From: Chrysochromulina tobinii
Lineage: Eukaryota; Haptophyta; Prymnesiales; Chrysochromulinaceae
Assembly (NCBI GenBank): GCA_001275005.1
Contig: JWZX01003145.1
Location: forward strand, 1 to 26,198
Length of the DNA stretch: 26,198 bases
Direction of reading: 5' to 3'
Of the stretch, positions 18,160 to 26,198 are shown piece by piece; within the stretch, counting starts at the first letter, position 1; each line of letters starts with the position of its first letter. The position numbers were made by a program, and so were the translations under genes. The notes below the pieces were generated by a model, which had not been told where the DNA came from, searched no databases, and worked only from the letters and a program-made list of their open reading frames with translations.

Positions 18160-19176
18160 ATGTCGGGCGCGGCCGGCTTTCACCGCAGTGCGTTCGACAA
18201 CACGCGCTCGTATGCCGGTTCACGCACGCTCGGCGGCGACAGCAAGCGCAATGTTATGTCTGAGATCCTCGGCGGGTCCATGTCGCAGCCCGCTGCACCA
18301 CCGCCGCGCCAGCCCTCATCTGTCGGCAGCCTCTTGAGCGGCGGCTGTGGGGATGTGCAGGAAGATCGTCGCCCACTCCGCGTGCAGGCTGCTCATCAAG
18401 CCGGCAGAAGCGCAATGGACGATGTGATGCACGGTCGTGCCGTTCTCGACCCGACGCGTGGCCCGAAGCCCAACCTCAAGCACCACTCTGGCACCTCTGT
18501 TCTCACTGCGCTCCGGCCCGAGGAGACTAAGTCCGACGAGATGGGCGCGGATCCGTTCGCGCACTTGCGCGCGAGACCCAAAGCGGCGGGGCCCAAGCCA
18601 GAAGCCGTCGCGGTCGCCGCGCCCAAGGACCCATTTACTGAGGAGCTGGCAGGCGTCCACCGCGACCTGTGCCAGCTGGGCACGTCTATGCCTCGCGATG
18701 CGCAGGGTGCGCTGGTCGACTACCGGCCGCTCCTTTGGCTGCTCGCCGAGCGTGGCCTGCCGCTTAACGCCGACGCGTCCGGTACGCTCATCGCGCATTT
18801 TGATGTCAATGCGACGATCGAGTACGACGAGTTCATCGCCCTCGTGATGAAGGGGCTCGAGGAGCCAGCGGCACCTGCTCCAGCGCCCGCGCCGCCTCCC
18901 GCACCCGCGCCTCTGCAGCTGCGCGTGGCACCCACCCAGCCTACGATCGGAAGCTACGACCCATCGCAGTGGATGATGCCGCTCCAGCCGTCCTTGCCCC
19001 AGGCACCAACGGACATCACGGTGGCGACTAAGCGCCTTCTCGGCGGGGGCTCAACAGCCAAGGCGGCGACCAATGTTGATCTCGCCCGCGCACTCAATGG
19101 CGGCCTCGGCCAGCACGCGCGTCGCTCGGACGCGGAATACGCCGTCACGATCGGCAAGAGCGGTCAGTTTCGATGA
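18160..19176 (+). CDS. EF-hand-like protein with disordered flanks, function unknown
   Basis: 338 aa from the ATG at 18160. Most of the chain is Ala/Pro/Gly-rich and probably disordered. The one folded-looking part is residues 160-232. It has two helices (EELAGVHRDLCQL and YRPLLWLLAERGL), then a loop and helix, FDVNATIEYDEFIALVMKG, resembling the second half of an EF-hand pair (D215, N217 and E224 in loop-like positions). Calcium binding is uncertain because the loop is shortened. An N-terminal segment, SRTLGGDSKRNVMSEILGG, may be a short linear motif. A Pro-Ala repeat at 236-252 precedes a conserved-looking C-terminal tail. It is divergent from the TTLL gene. A cytoskeletal or flagellar role would be speculation. 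Confidence 0.65.
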   Translation: MSGAAGFHRSAFDNTRSYAGSRTLGGDSKRNVMSEILGGSMSQPAAPPPRQPSSVGSLLSGGCGDVQEDRRPLRVQAAHQAGRSAMDDVMHGRAVLDPTRGPKPNLKHHSGTSVLTALRPEETKSDEMGADPFAHLRARPKAAGPKPEAVAVAAPKDPFTEELAGVHRDLCQLGTSMPRDAQGALVDYRPLLWLLAERGLPLNADASGTLIAHFDVNATIEYDEFIALVMKGLEEPAAPAPAPAPPPAPAPLQLRVAPTQPTIGSYDPSQWMMPLQPSLPQAPTDITVATKRLLGGGSTAKAATNVDLARALNGGLGQHARRSDAEYAVTIGKSGQFR

Positions 19177-19589
19177 TGCGGTCGCGGATATGTGGAGACG
19201 TAGCGCGAGAACGCCGGAGGCGTAAAGTTCTAAGTTGGCTACTCCTCCTCAAACTTTTAGCTGGCAGCGCTCACGCGGGTTGGGCAGTTGTGCAGTCGTG
19301 CAGTCTGTCAGTAAAGCATTGTACTACGGTAGAGTCGTCCACGCTCCCCCCTCCACGCCACAAGTGCGTTCTTGCCGGTCGTATTAAAATCGGACGCGCC
19401 GTCCCGCCGTCCGCGCGAGCCGGGCGCGCGGACTCCGGACACGCGCGCCAACCATTGGTTCCAAGGCGCCAACACCGAACACGGTCTATCAAACTTCACA
19501 CACGTCTCGTCTCGCTCGGACGGTCGCGGTCACTCTCAACGAGAGGGTTCTAGTGATCGATTATCCGAGGTGCTGAGTTCCGAGCATGC
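19177..19589. other. Convergent intergenic region
   Basis: 413 bp between the 3' ends of the EF-hand-like gene and the flavoprotein gene. Near 19284-19310 short GTGCAGTC-like units repeat. No gene or clear terminator is seen. It presumably holds both polyadenylation regions. Confidence 0.5.
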
Positions 19590-22148
19590 TCAACGCCGAT
19601 CGCGATTCGCCGTCGTGTACAAGGACCTCCACAGCGCAACTGCCACGGTGTTCAGCGCGAGCTCAAGGCCAAGCAGCTTGATGTCGACGGCATCGGCAGC
19701 GAGCACGGCTACGACAAGCGCAAGGAAGACACGTGTACTGGCAAAGTCCACCGACGCGCGCGCCACGCACGCGAGTGCATTGCTCAGACCGAGCGAGGGG
19801 AGCACCGCGGTGGGGTCCCATGCGTTTGTGACGGCGGCACCGACGAGCCAGGCGCACGCAATCGCCGAACCCTCCAAGGTCCACTCGCTCTCGCGTCCCG
19901 TGGTGAGCACGTCCAAGCAGAGGTAAGCGGACGTGTACGCAGCGAGCACATCCCCGATCACCAGCTGGAAGTCATCGATGCGTGGTGGCCACACGCGCGG
20001 CGGCCGCTGCCACCACGGGCGAGCGCTGTCCTTTGGTGCGCTCGCCGGCTCGATGGGCGGCGCCGCCTCTGTGGAAGCGAGGGGCGCGTCGTCGGAGCTG
20101 CGGGCACCCTCCGAGACTCTCGGAGTCTCTCGCTCGAGCCCGCTGCCATAGGCGAGTGCGTCGCGCAAGCACACGAGCCGAAAATCGGGCGGAGCGCGGC
20201 CCGCCCTCGGCTCCAACGGCTGCGACGTGTCCGAGTCGGACGCACGGCCGAGCAGAAGGTCCAACTGAACGCTCAGCTGGTGGACCACCGTGTATAAGGT
20301 GAGCATGACGAGATGCGCCGCAAAGCCAAGCAGCTCCACGGGGCCGACGAGCTCGGCGACCACACGCGGCAGCAGAGGCGCCATCGAGGCGGTCTGCCCG
20401 CCCAAGATGGCAAGAAGCGTTGGAAGCGTGGTCACGTCTCGGAAGAAGACGAGAGCTGCTGGGCGCGGCAGCGTCGCCATCACCCGAAAGTTCCCCGCCA
20501 GAAGGTCGTTGACCAGAGTGTACGGCGGCTCAGCGGCGGCGGCGGGGGCGCCTTGGGTCCACAGCGCAGGAGCCGCGTTCATGGTGGTCGCAGGGGACGT
20601 TGATGGTAGCATCGTCAACGGCGGCGGCGGCAATGCACGTGCGGTCATGGCGGCGGCGGACATCCAGGCAGTGCCCAAATTAGGCAGGTAAGGCGAGATC
20701 CACGCGAGATCATCTTTGCGCAGCCGATGCTGACGGAGTGCGAGATCGAGCCCCCGAGTGTACCGCGGCAGGTGGCGCAGCATCGCACAGAAGCCGCCGA
20801 AGCTAATGGGCGACTGCACCGCGGACGCGTCGCCCACGGATATGATGCGATCGAAGCGAGGCGCGAGCGGTGCGTTGGCCTTATATGTAGGGAACCATCC
20901 GAAAAGGACGCGGCGCACGTCGTCCAGCTGCGCGCGCGCTGCCTCGTCGTCGACGCCCTCGAGACCCTGGTACACAGGCAGCGCCTCCCAGTATGTCTCC
21001 ATCGCCTCAAGAAGGGTGGGCATCTCCAGTCCCGGCCGCAGATACGCGAAGAGGTACGTCGAGCGCTCATCGGCACCGCCAGATGAGGGAAAGGCCTACC
21101 GAGAGGAGACGGGCACCGAGCGGCCTTTCAGCGGCCCGTCAGTGCAGACGGGCACCGAGCAGATGGGAAGGGAAGAGAAGGTAAGGGACGGGAAGGGAAG
21201 GGAAGGGAAGGGAAGAGAAGGGAAGGGACGGGCACCGAGCGGATGGGAAGGGAAGCGCGGTGACAGCACCTGCCAAAAGTACTGAACGCGCGCGTTGCAC
21301 TGAGGGCCCGCGCGCTGCGCGTCGGTGTGCGTCACGAAGAAGTCCCCCGCGCGGCGCTGCATGGCCCACGCGCCGCGCACGCACGAGCCAACCTGCACGC
21401 AAACCCCATCGGGCCGCTGCCCATCTCGCTGCTGCAACGCGATGGGGCTACGGTGACCCATGCAATCGACCACGAGGCGACTGTGAAGGATGCGTGAGGC
21501 GCCGCCCTCGTCCGGTCCCTCTAAGGCCAACTCAGCGCCGTCTGCATAGATGCGCACCTCTGTCACAAGAGTGCGCTCGAGCACGAGGCCACCCGCCGCC
21601 TCAAAACGCCTCCGCACGCACTCGAGCAGGGCCGTCGGAGACACGGCCACGTCCAGCACTCCCTGCAACTGAAGGTCGAAGGTTGGCGAGGGTCCGAATC
21701 GGCAGCTCATCGGACCGAAGCTGAGCGGCGCCACCAGCTGTAGCTCGTCTTGCGTGAGGCATCCCATCGTGATCAACGTCTGCAGCTCCTCCTCGCTGGT
21801 GTTCCAGTCCTGCGCCCGCCCGCGCAGCGGACCTGCCTCAAGGACGACCACTCGGTGGCCCTTGAGCTGCAACGTACAGGCGAGCAGGAGACCGAGGGTG
21901 CCGCCGCACACAGCAACGTCGACCTCCAAGTCGCGTGCGCCGGTCCTCGCCGACTCTGTCATGGACCGTACAAACTGCCGTGGAGAGCGAGGCGGCCACG
22001 CTCCCTCATACAGCTGCTGCAACGCGCGGTCTTGCGCTTCGAGGGACTGAAGCATGGAAGTGCCGCCGGCGCCGCCGGCCTCGAACAATGAGGAGGATCT
22101 TGGCAAGCTGCTGAACGCGCGGATGGTGAGCGGGCCTGGAAGGCGCAT
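19590..22148 (-). CDS. Lycopene-cyclase-like FAD flavoprotein with membrane C-terminus
   Basis: Two exons, 22148-21270 and 21095-19590, joined in phase 0, give 794 aa. The Rossmann dinucleotide-binding motif is VDVAVCGGTLG...VVVLEAG (about 76-106). The first Gly of GxGxxG is Cys, as I recall for the plant relatives. The second FAD motif is ISVGDASAVQSPISFGGF in exon 2. The flanking pattern (STYLFAY, YWEALPVYQG, LRHLPRYTRG, LPNLGTAW, LLAGNFRVM) matches plant and algal plastid proteins annotated 'lycopene beta/epsilon cyclase protein', whose reaction is not established. The last 150 residues add several hydrophobic helices (GDVLAAYTSAYLCLDVL to ALNTVAVALWRSLY), linked by a low-complexity Ser/Pro stretch. 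The N-terminus (RAFSSLPRSSS) looks like a transit sequence, but no signal peptide precedes it. Plastid location is therefore probable but not shown. Confidence 0.8.
21096..21269 (-). other. Intron of the flavoprotein gene with internal repeats (174 nt)
   Basis: On the coding strand the donor is CAG|GTGCTG and the acceptor CTCTCGGTAG|GCC. Splicing joins QYFWQ to AFPSSGGADERSTYLFAY in frame. The intron is a polypyrimidine CTTCCC array flanked by three copies of (C/T)GCTCGGTGCCCGTC, two of them next to the CTTCCCATC ends of the array. Confidence 0.75.
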
Positions 22149-22239
22149 GCTGGGAGGAATCGGCCGAATGCGAGGACAGACAGACAGGGGGCGCCATTAT
22201 TTTGCTGTGAACGCGCTGACTCTTTTCGAAAAAGAAGCG

Positions 22240-23106
22240 TTAACACGGGCAACCCTCTGCTATTTCGCGCCACATCGAAGCGACCATGTGCAGAGCTGTC
22301 GCCAGCAAGGCGTGCGAGAGCGCCTGTGCCACTCCGCACCCAGGCGGTGGTGTCTGGGTACGGTCATACCGGAAGACGAGGGCAGGCCGTGACTCGTCCG
22401 TGCGATTGCCCAGCCCACGGTGGTACGTCCGCGCATCATATATGATGATGCTTCCAACAGGCGCTACCACCACCTCGCCACCGCCGCGTGCCACGCGCCG
22501 CCATGACGCGTCGTGCGAGCCCGGCAGCAACTGTGTGGCACCATTTTCGCGTGTGAAGTCGACAAGCGGTACCACGACCGTGAGCCCTCGCTGCTGGTTG
22601 TCGGAGTGCCACATCTGGCTCTTCGACTCGGGCGTTGCCGTCAGTAGCTGCAGCTCACTCCTGTACACGTCGCGTGATGTGCCGCCGTCCGCCTCAAAGA
22701 ATGCTTTCACGAGTGGCAGGAAGAGCCGCTCAACTGCCTCGAACGCAGCCACGTCCTCCTCGTCGAAACTGATTCGATGATATCTTCCAAATGCAGAGAG
22801 GCGCCACTCTGCGGTGGCCGTCGCACTCGCTGCGGCCGGCATGCTCTGGTACGAGCCTGTCAAACGACAAGCCTCCAGCTTGGGCTGGTCCACGTATGCG
22901 TGCATGACGGCAAGCCCGTTCGCTTGGATTGTATGCAACGCGGCGTCGAGGTCGGATGTGTTGCGAGTCGACGTGTCGTGCGGGCGACGCTTGCGGTCGA
23001 GGTGCCGACAGCCTATGGCAGTCGTGGCCAGTCCCGCGGCCACGCCAAACCGGCGTCGCATTTCTTGGTGTGAATTCCACACACTCGACTCTGTGGAATG
23101 GTACAT
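22240..23106 (-). CDS. Phytanoyl-CoA dioxygenase (PhyH) family Fe(II)/2-oxoglutarate oxygenase
   Basis: 288 aa from the ATG at 23106. The frame is open to an ATG at 23238, but that one overlaps the start of the divergent gene, so the shorter form is preferred; ATG 23061 is another candidate. The iron-binding facial triad is H167-x-D169 (MWHSDN) and H229 (TYHRGLGN). The 2-oxoglutarate-binding Arg is probably R240 in DESRPALVFRYDR. The typical ENGATQLLPGSH turn lies between them. PhyH enzymes hydroxylate lipids or small molecules, and the substrate here is unknown. The N-terminal RRRFGVAAGLATTAIG may be a mitochondrial, peroxisomal or membrane-targeting segment. No C-terminal SKL is present. 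Confidence 0.85.
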   Translation of the reverse strand: MYHSTESSVWNSHQEMRRRFGVAAGLATTAIGCRHLDRKRRPHDTSTRNTSDLDAALHTIQANGLAVMHAYVDQPKLEACRLTGSYQSMPAAASATATAEWRLSAFGRYHRISFDEEDVAAFEAVERLFLPLVKAFFEADGGTSRDVYRSELQLLTATPESKSQMWHSDNQQRGLTVVVPLVDFTRENGATQLLPGSHDASWRRVARGGGEVVVAPVGSIIIYDARTYHRGLGNRTDESRPALVFRYDRTQTPPPGCGVAQALSHALLATALHMVASMWREIAEGCPC

Positions 23107-23232
23107 GATCAGTCGACTAATGCACGAACAACTGGAGTTATTTGGTGCCGAATTTCTCTCACTGCGGTCGAATATTCCGCAAACGGGCGTTGGAGAAGAA
23201 GCCTTGCCACCTGCCCTTCCGCGTGCGTCACC
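23107..23232. promoter_or_regulatory. Compact divergent promoter, PhyH / docking-like gene
   Basis: 126 bp between the preferred start codons. Near its left edge the palindrome-like TGTGAATTCCACA lies at about 23070-23082, just inside the PhyH reading frame. The plus-strand start has a strong Kozak-like CACCATG. Shared regulation is likely but not shown. Confidence 0.4.
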
Positions 23233-24579
23233 ATGCATGCGGAGGATGACGACGATGAGAACGAGCGTCTACGCGCGGCCGAGGCCGATGCCGAGGCCTT
23301 TCGGCGCGAGGTCGCGCAAGTCATCCGGGCGCAGAAACAGCAGATTGCGGTGCTCGAGCGGCAAGCGTATCAGCTCGCAAACGAGGCGGCAGCGGAGCAA
23401 CGGTACAACTCATCGCTGGCAGCCAATGCGAGCTCGACGAAGCTCGCGCGGCTGCAGGCGGAGCACAGCAGGCTGAGTGGCGCCCTCGACAACGAGGGGC
23501 GCCGAGCGATGGAGCTGACGATCCAACTCGAGCAAGCAGAGTCGGACTTTGCGCAGGTTCGGGATGATGCGTCGCGGCTGATTCAGAATCGGAGGGCGAT
23601 GAAGGCGAGAGCGACCGGACCGCTGGTGAAGGCGGTCATCCGGACGCTCAGCGCGGCCGATGACGCGACCGCCGGCGCCACCAAGCTGCGCGAGGAGGTC
23701 GACCACCTTCGCAAGGAGAGGCTGGTCTTCCTCGAGAAGCTCCGCGATCTCGAGCTTCAGATCCGCGAGCAGCAGGCGCTCAATGCGGAGTGCGAGAGCA
23801 GCATCCGGAACGCGTCGAGCCGGCGCGACTCGGCCCTCTCGCACGCGCGTCGGGTGGAGGACGCGGCCGAGCGCCGCGCGCGGCTACGAACGGTGCAGCG
23901 CCAGCAGATGGCTGGGCAGCTGCATGCAGTCGAGCTGCAGGCACGGCAGGCGCGCTCGCGCCTGCGTGAGCGTATGGCGTCCGCGACGAATGCGGCTACG
24001 GGCGGCGGCGCGGCCGCGCTGCACAAGGCGCGCGTCAAGGAGCACCACTGGCCGCCGACCGCCGACAAGGAGGGCCTTCTCGCCCACAAGCCCATGCCGC
24101 GTTCTCTTCGTGAAGTCGTCCTCACGCTGAGTGAGCTGATGGCCTGCGATGAGGACTTGGAGCTGATCTGCGAGAGGCTGGCGGCCGAGGACCGCGAGCA
24201 TGAGGAGCGGATGCGTGAGCTCGAGGCCGTCCGCAAGGAGCTCGGGCAGGCCGAGGAGCGCAACGAGAAGCTGAAGCGGGATCTCGAGTTGACGGAGGCC
24301 ACCGGCGGCGGCGACAGCGCGGAGCACCACGCGCTTCGCGAGCAGCTGACCGAGATGCAGGCTCAGGGCATCGCTATTCAAGCGGCAGAGGAGCGCCACG
24401 CCCGCATCCTCGCGCAGTGCGCGTCAGCTGTCCTCGCCATGCGCGCTGAGCTGAGCGGCGAGCCGACGACCAAGCAGGAGTCACTCCATTTGCAAGCCCT
24501 CTCAGGGCGCGACGCATTGATGCAGACGCTCGAGAGCGCAGTGGAGATGGCCGAGAGCAGGCTAGGCGGAGGCGGATAA
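23233..24579 (+). CDS. Coiled-coil protein resembling outer dynein arm docking complex subunits
   Basis: 448 aa from the ATG at 23233, chosen for its CACCATG context although the frame is open further upstream. The protein is almost entirely alpha-helical coiled coil, rich in Glu, Arg, Ala, Gln and Leu. It has an acidic start (EDDDDENERLR) and breaks near residues 122-150 and at a Gly/Ala stretch around 250-260. The segment KLREEVDHLRKERLVFLEKLRDLELQI (151-177) recalls the LRxxIxxLRxER motif of the ODA1/DC2, CCDC63/CCDC114/CCDC151 family, which anchors outer dynein arms to axonemal doublets. The order of helices before and after it also agrees. This rests on recall of the family and not on a search. 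Coiled coils mimic one another, so a different filament or centrosomal protein is possible. Confidence 0.6.
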   Translation: MHAEDDDDENERLRAAEADAEAFRREVAQVIRAQKQQIAVLERQAYQLANEAAAEQRYNSSLAANASSTKLARLQAEHSRLSGALDNEGRRAMELTIQLEQAESDFAQVRDDASRLIQNRRAMKARATGPLVKAVIRTLSAADDATAGATKLREEVDHLRKERLVFLEKLRDLELQIREQQALNAECESSIRNASSRRDSALSHARRVEDAAERRARLRTVQRQQMAGQLHAVELQARQARSRLRERMASATNAATGGGAAALHKARVKEHHWPPTADKEGLLAHKPMPRSLREVVLTLSELMACDEDLELICERLAAEDREHEERMRELEAVRKELGQAEERNEKLKRDLELTEATGGGDSAEHHALREQLTEMQAQGIAIQAAEERHARILAQCASAVLAMRAELSGEPTTKQESLHLQALSGRDALMQTLESAVEMAESRLGGGG

Positions 24580-24715
24580 GCGAAAAAAACTTGAAACGTA
24601 GTTACAACTTTTCTGCCGCCCACATGCCAACCACACCACAAACTAGCACCACACCGCGCCGAGCACAAAGTTTCTCCCTGCTGCCCGACCGACTGCACCC
24701 TCTTGGAACAGGAAG

Positions 24716-25690
24716 ATGCCAACGTCTACCCTGTCTGTCTGGACCGAATTCGGCCTGGGAGCTTTCCTGGGCTTAATCGACTGCACGCTCTTCCACTGGA
24801 TTGACACGCTCAAGGTCCGCGCGCAGGATCGCAGGCCTCTCCTGATGGATCTGAAAACGGGCGCGCCACTGTGCAAGGCATCGTTGGGAATACCCCGGTT
24901 TGCCTTGGCCGTGATCCAGTCACTGTACGCGGGCTTCTCCACCAATCTGAGCCTGAAGCTACCATACATGGCGTTCATGTTTGCCTTCAGCACAATAAAC
25001 GCGCGGCTGCTTTCGGCATTGGACGGCGGCGGTGCTGGCAGCAGCAGTGTCCGAGAGCTTACCGGGGCGGCGCTCGTGGGCGTCGAGGTCTCTCTCATCC
25101 TTTCTCCGCTCGAGATGGTTCGAATCCAGGGCCAGAACATGGGCAAGGGTGGCCTCGTACCAGCAGCCCGAGCAGTACACGCAACTGCGAGCGCCGGTGT
25201 CCTCGGATGGTTTTCGGCGTGGACGAGAGGCATGACCGCCACGATCAACAGGGAGTCCAAATATTGCATAGGCCAGTTTTTTCTGTGCGAGAAGATTGCG
25301 GAGGCGCTCTCGGCACGCAGCAGCGGCGGCGAGCGAGCGGATGGGTCCGCAGCTAAGGCCGGTCTCGCATCGCAGGTAGCCGGCGCGGTGCTCGGCGGGC
25401 TTGCTTGCACTGCCATCAGCCACCCGGACGATGTCATCAAGACACGCATGCAGACGCACCTGCGGGGTTCGGCGGGCTACGCCTCTTACGCAAGCTTCCT
25501 CGGTAGCGGTCGTTACATTCTCCAGCAAGAGGGGCTGGGAGCTCTCTTCAACGGCGCTGCATTCCGCTGCCTCCTCCGAGTGCCGCTCGGACTGAGCGTC
25601 ATCATCGTGACCGGCGGCGCTCTCCGCGAGCGGCTGGAAACTCGGGACGGCTCATCGTCGATTAGGGACCCGAGCTCCTCCAAAAGCTGA
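24716..25690 (+). CDS. Mitochondrial carrier family (SLC25-type) transporter
   Basis: 324 aa, about the usual 300-aa length with three repeats. Carrier signature Px[D/E]xx[K/R] sites: repeat 1 reads WIDTLKVRAQ (28-37, Pro replaced by Trp), repeat 2 PLEMVRIQGQ (131-140) and repeat 3 PDDVIKTRMQ (237-246). Six hydrophobic segments fit between them. A Gly/Ser/Ala-rich loop (about 199-215) sits before repeat 3. The family moves metabolites, nucleotides or cofactors across the mitochondrial inner membrane and sometimes other organelle membranes. The substrate-contact residues do not let me name the cargo. There is no N-terminal presequence, as usual for the family. It lies 136 bp downstream of the coiled-coil gene on the same strand and is probably transcribed separately. 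Confidence 0.85.
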   Translation: MPTSTLSVWTEFGLGAFLGLIDCTLFHWIDTLKVRAQDRRPLLMDLKTGAPLCKASLGIPRFALAVIQSLYAGFSTNLSLKLPYMAFMFAFSTINARLLSALDGGGAGSSSVRELTGAALVGVEVSLILSPLEMVRIQGQNMGKGGLVPAARAVHATASAGVLGWFSAWTRGMTATINRESKYCIGQFFLCEKIAEALSARSSGGERADGSAAKAGLASQVAGAVLGGLACTAISHPDDVIKTRMQTHLRGSAGYASYASFLGSGRYILQQEGLGALFNGAAFRCLLRVPLGLSVIIVTGGALRERLETRDGSSSIRDPSSSKS

Positions 25691-26198
25691 TACACTACGG
25701 GCAGACAGCAGTTTCAGCCGTTGTCGCGTGTGCGTAACATGTAATCCCGTAGCGGCTGAGACGAGCGGTGTGTCAGGGGTGTCATTGACAGCGCGGCCTG
25801 ACGCGGAGTCGCTGACGGACCGGGACGGCACGCGCGGTGGCTCGTGTGGGTGTGTCTGTGTGCGGCGCGACCCGTCCCGCAGCGAGAGGAGAGCCGCGAG
25901 ACCCGTGATCGTGCTGACGTTCGAGTAGTCGAGTCGAGATGTCGAGCATGGATGTCGAGTGACGGACCCCGGGCCACCACGGCCCAACGCGTGGCGAGGC
26001 CGCGGTGCGGACACCGGCGCCCCCGCGGTAGAAAGAAGAAGCATCGTTCAGCTATTGAACTAATAGTAATAGACGTGTTGCACGCCGGCGTGAAACGAGA
26101 TCCGACAAATTTTTCGAACTCCCGCAATGCGGGACCCCACTCGACTTTTTCTCGCGGCCGCGCCGCGTTCAGATGCGTGAGTCCCATTGAAGGTGAGC
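25691..26198. other. Right-end region without a supported gene
   Basis: 508 bp to the window edge. Overlapping open frames on the minus strand are arginine/serine-rich and lack motifs. Short TCGAG-containing units repeat around 25919-25960. A next gene may begin beyond the edge. Confidence 0.5.

Noticed and set aside
25117-25127. GGTTCGAATCC, resembling a tRNA B box
   Set aside because: It lies inside the carrier coding sequence (PLEMVRIQ) and no cloverleaf or A box can be formed around it.
1-26198. A defence island, CRISPR array, biosynthetic cluster or operon
   Set aside because: Genes are individually spaced, mixed in strand and functionally unrelated. No array of spaced repeats of CRISPR type is present.

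Overview
The window reads as nuclear DNA of a unicellular eukaryotic alga with a secondary plastid, most likely a haptophyte (prymnesiophyte). The reasons are as follows. The DNA is GC-rich with long spurious ORFs on both strands. Genes are monocistronic, and only two classical introns are visible (158 and 174 nt, both phase 0). One small protein carries a secretory signal, then a short transit-like stretch, then a twin-arginine thylakoid signal. One LRR segment (LKVNAVLTEL...NNLGDAGE) resembles the LRR style I recall from Emiliania-type haptophytes. The taxon is an inference and cannot be proved from this window. There is no prokaryotic operon, CRISPR array, tRNA or rRNA that I can support.

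Layout. Bases 1-1521 are repeat-rich and gene-poor: palindromes, a 118-bp-period duplication and a 9-bp minisatellite. A small Cys/His protein gene (1522-2010, -) faces a predicted thylakoid-lumen protein gene (2389-2802, +). Next are a GT8 glycosyltransferase (2993-4171, -) and a PrimPol primase-polymerase (4572-6671, -). PrimPol is divergent from a SKP1/BTB-SAP-LRR protein gene (6829-7641, +), whose last codons are interrupted by a short insertion. A four-domain voltage-gated cation channel with an EEEE filter (8235-13939, +) occupies the centre, followed by 1.66 kb without a convincing gene. A membrane-anchored tubulin-tyrosine-ligase-like enzyme (15600-17831, -) is divergent from an EF-hand-like protein (18160-19176, +). 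A lycopene-cyclase-like flavoprotein with a membrane C-terminus (19590-22148, -) follows. A PhyH-type dioxygenase (22240-23106, -) is divergent from a coiled-coil protein resembling outer dynein arm docking subunits (23233-24579, +). Last is a mitochondrial-carrier-type protein (24716-25690, +).

The genes do not form one pathway. They are typical dispersed housekeeping and signalling genes of a flagellated alga: DNA damage tolerance (PrimPol), Ca2+ signalling (channel, EF-hand-like protein), possibly flagellar assembly (docking-like coiled coil), plastid functions (lumen protein, flavoprotein), secretory modification (GT8, TTLL) and transport. Four divergent pairs are separated by 126-378 bp and probably share promoter regions.

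The most notable single observation is at 7638-7688. A 41-bp hairpin-like sequence is flanked by a perfect 10-bp direct repeat. It introduces a stop codon into the LRR gene, and its exact removal (51 bp, in frame) restores a plausible LRR C-terminus. I found no clear multi-gene novel system.
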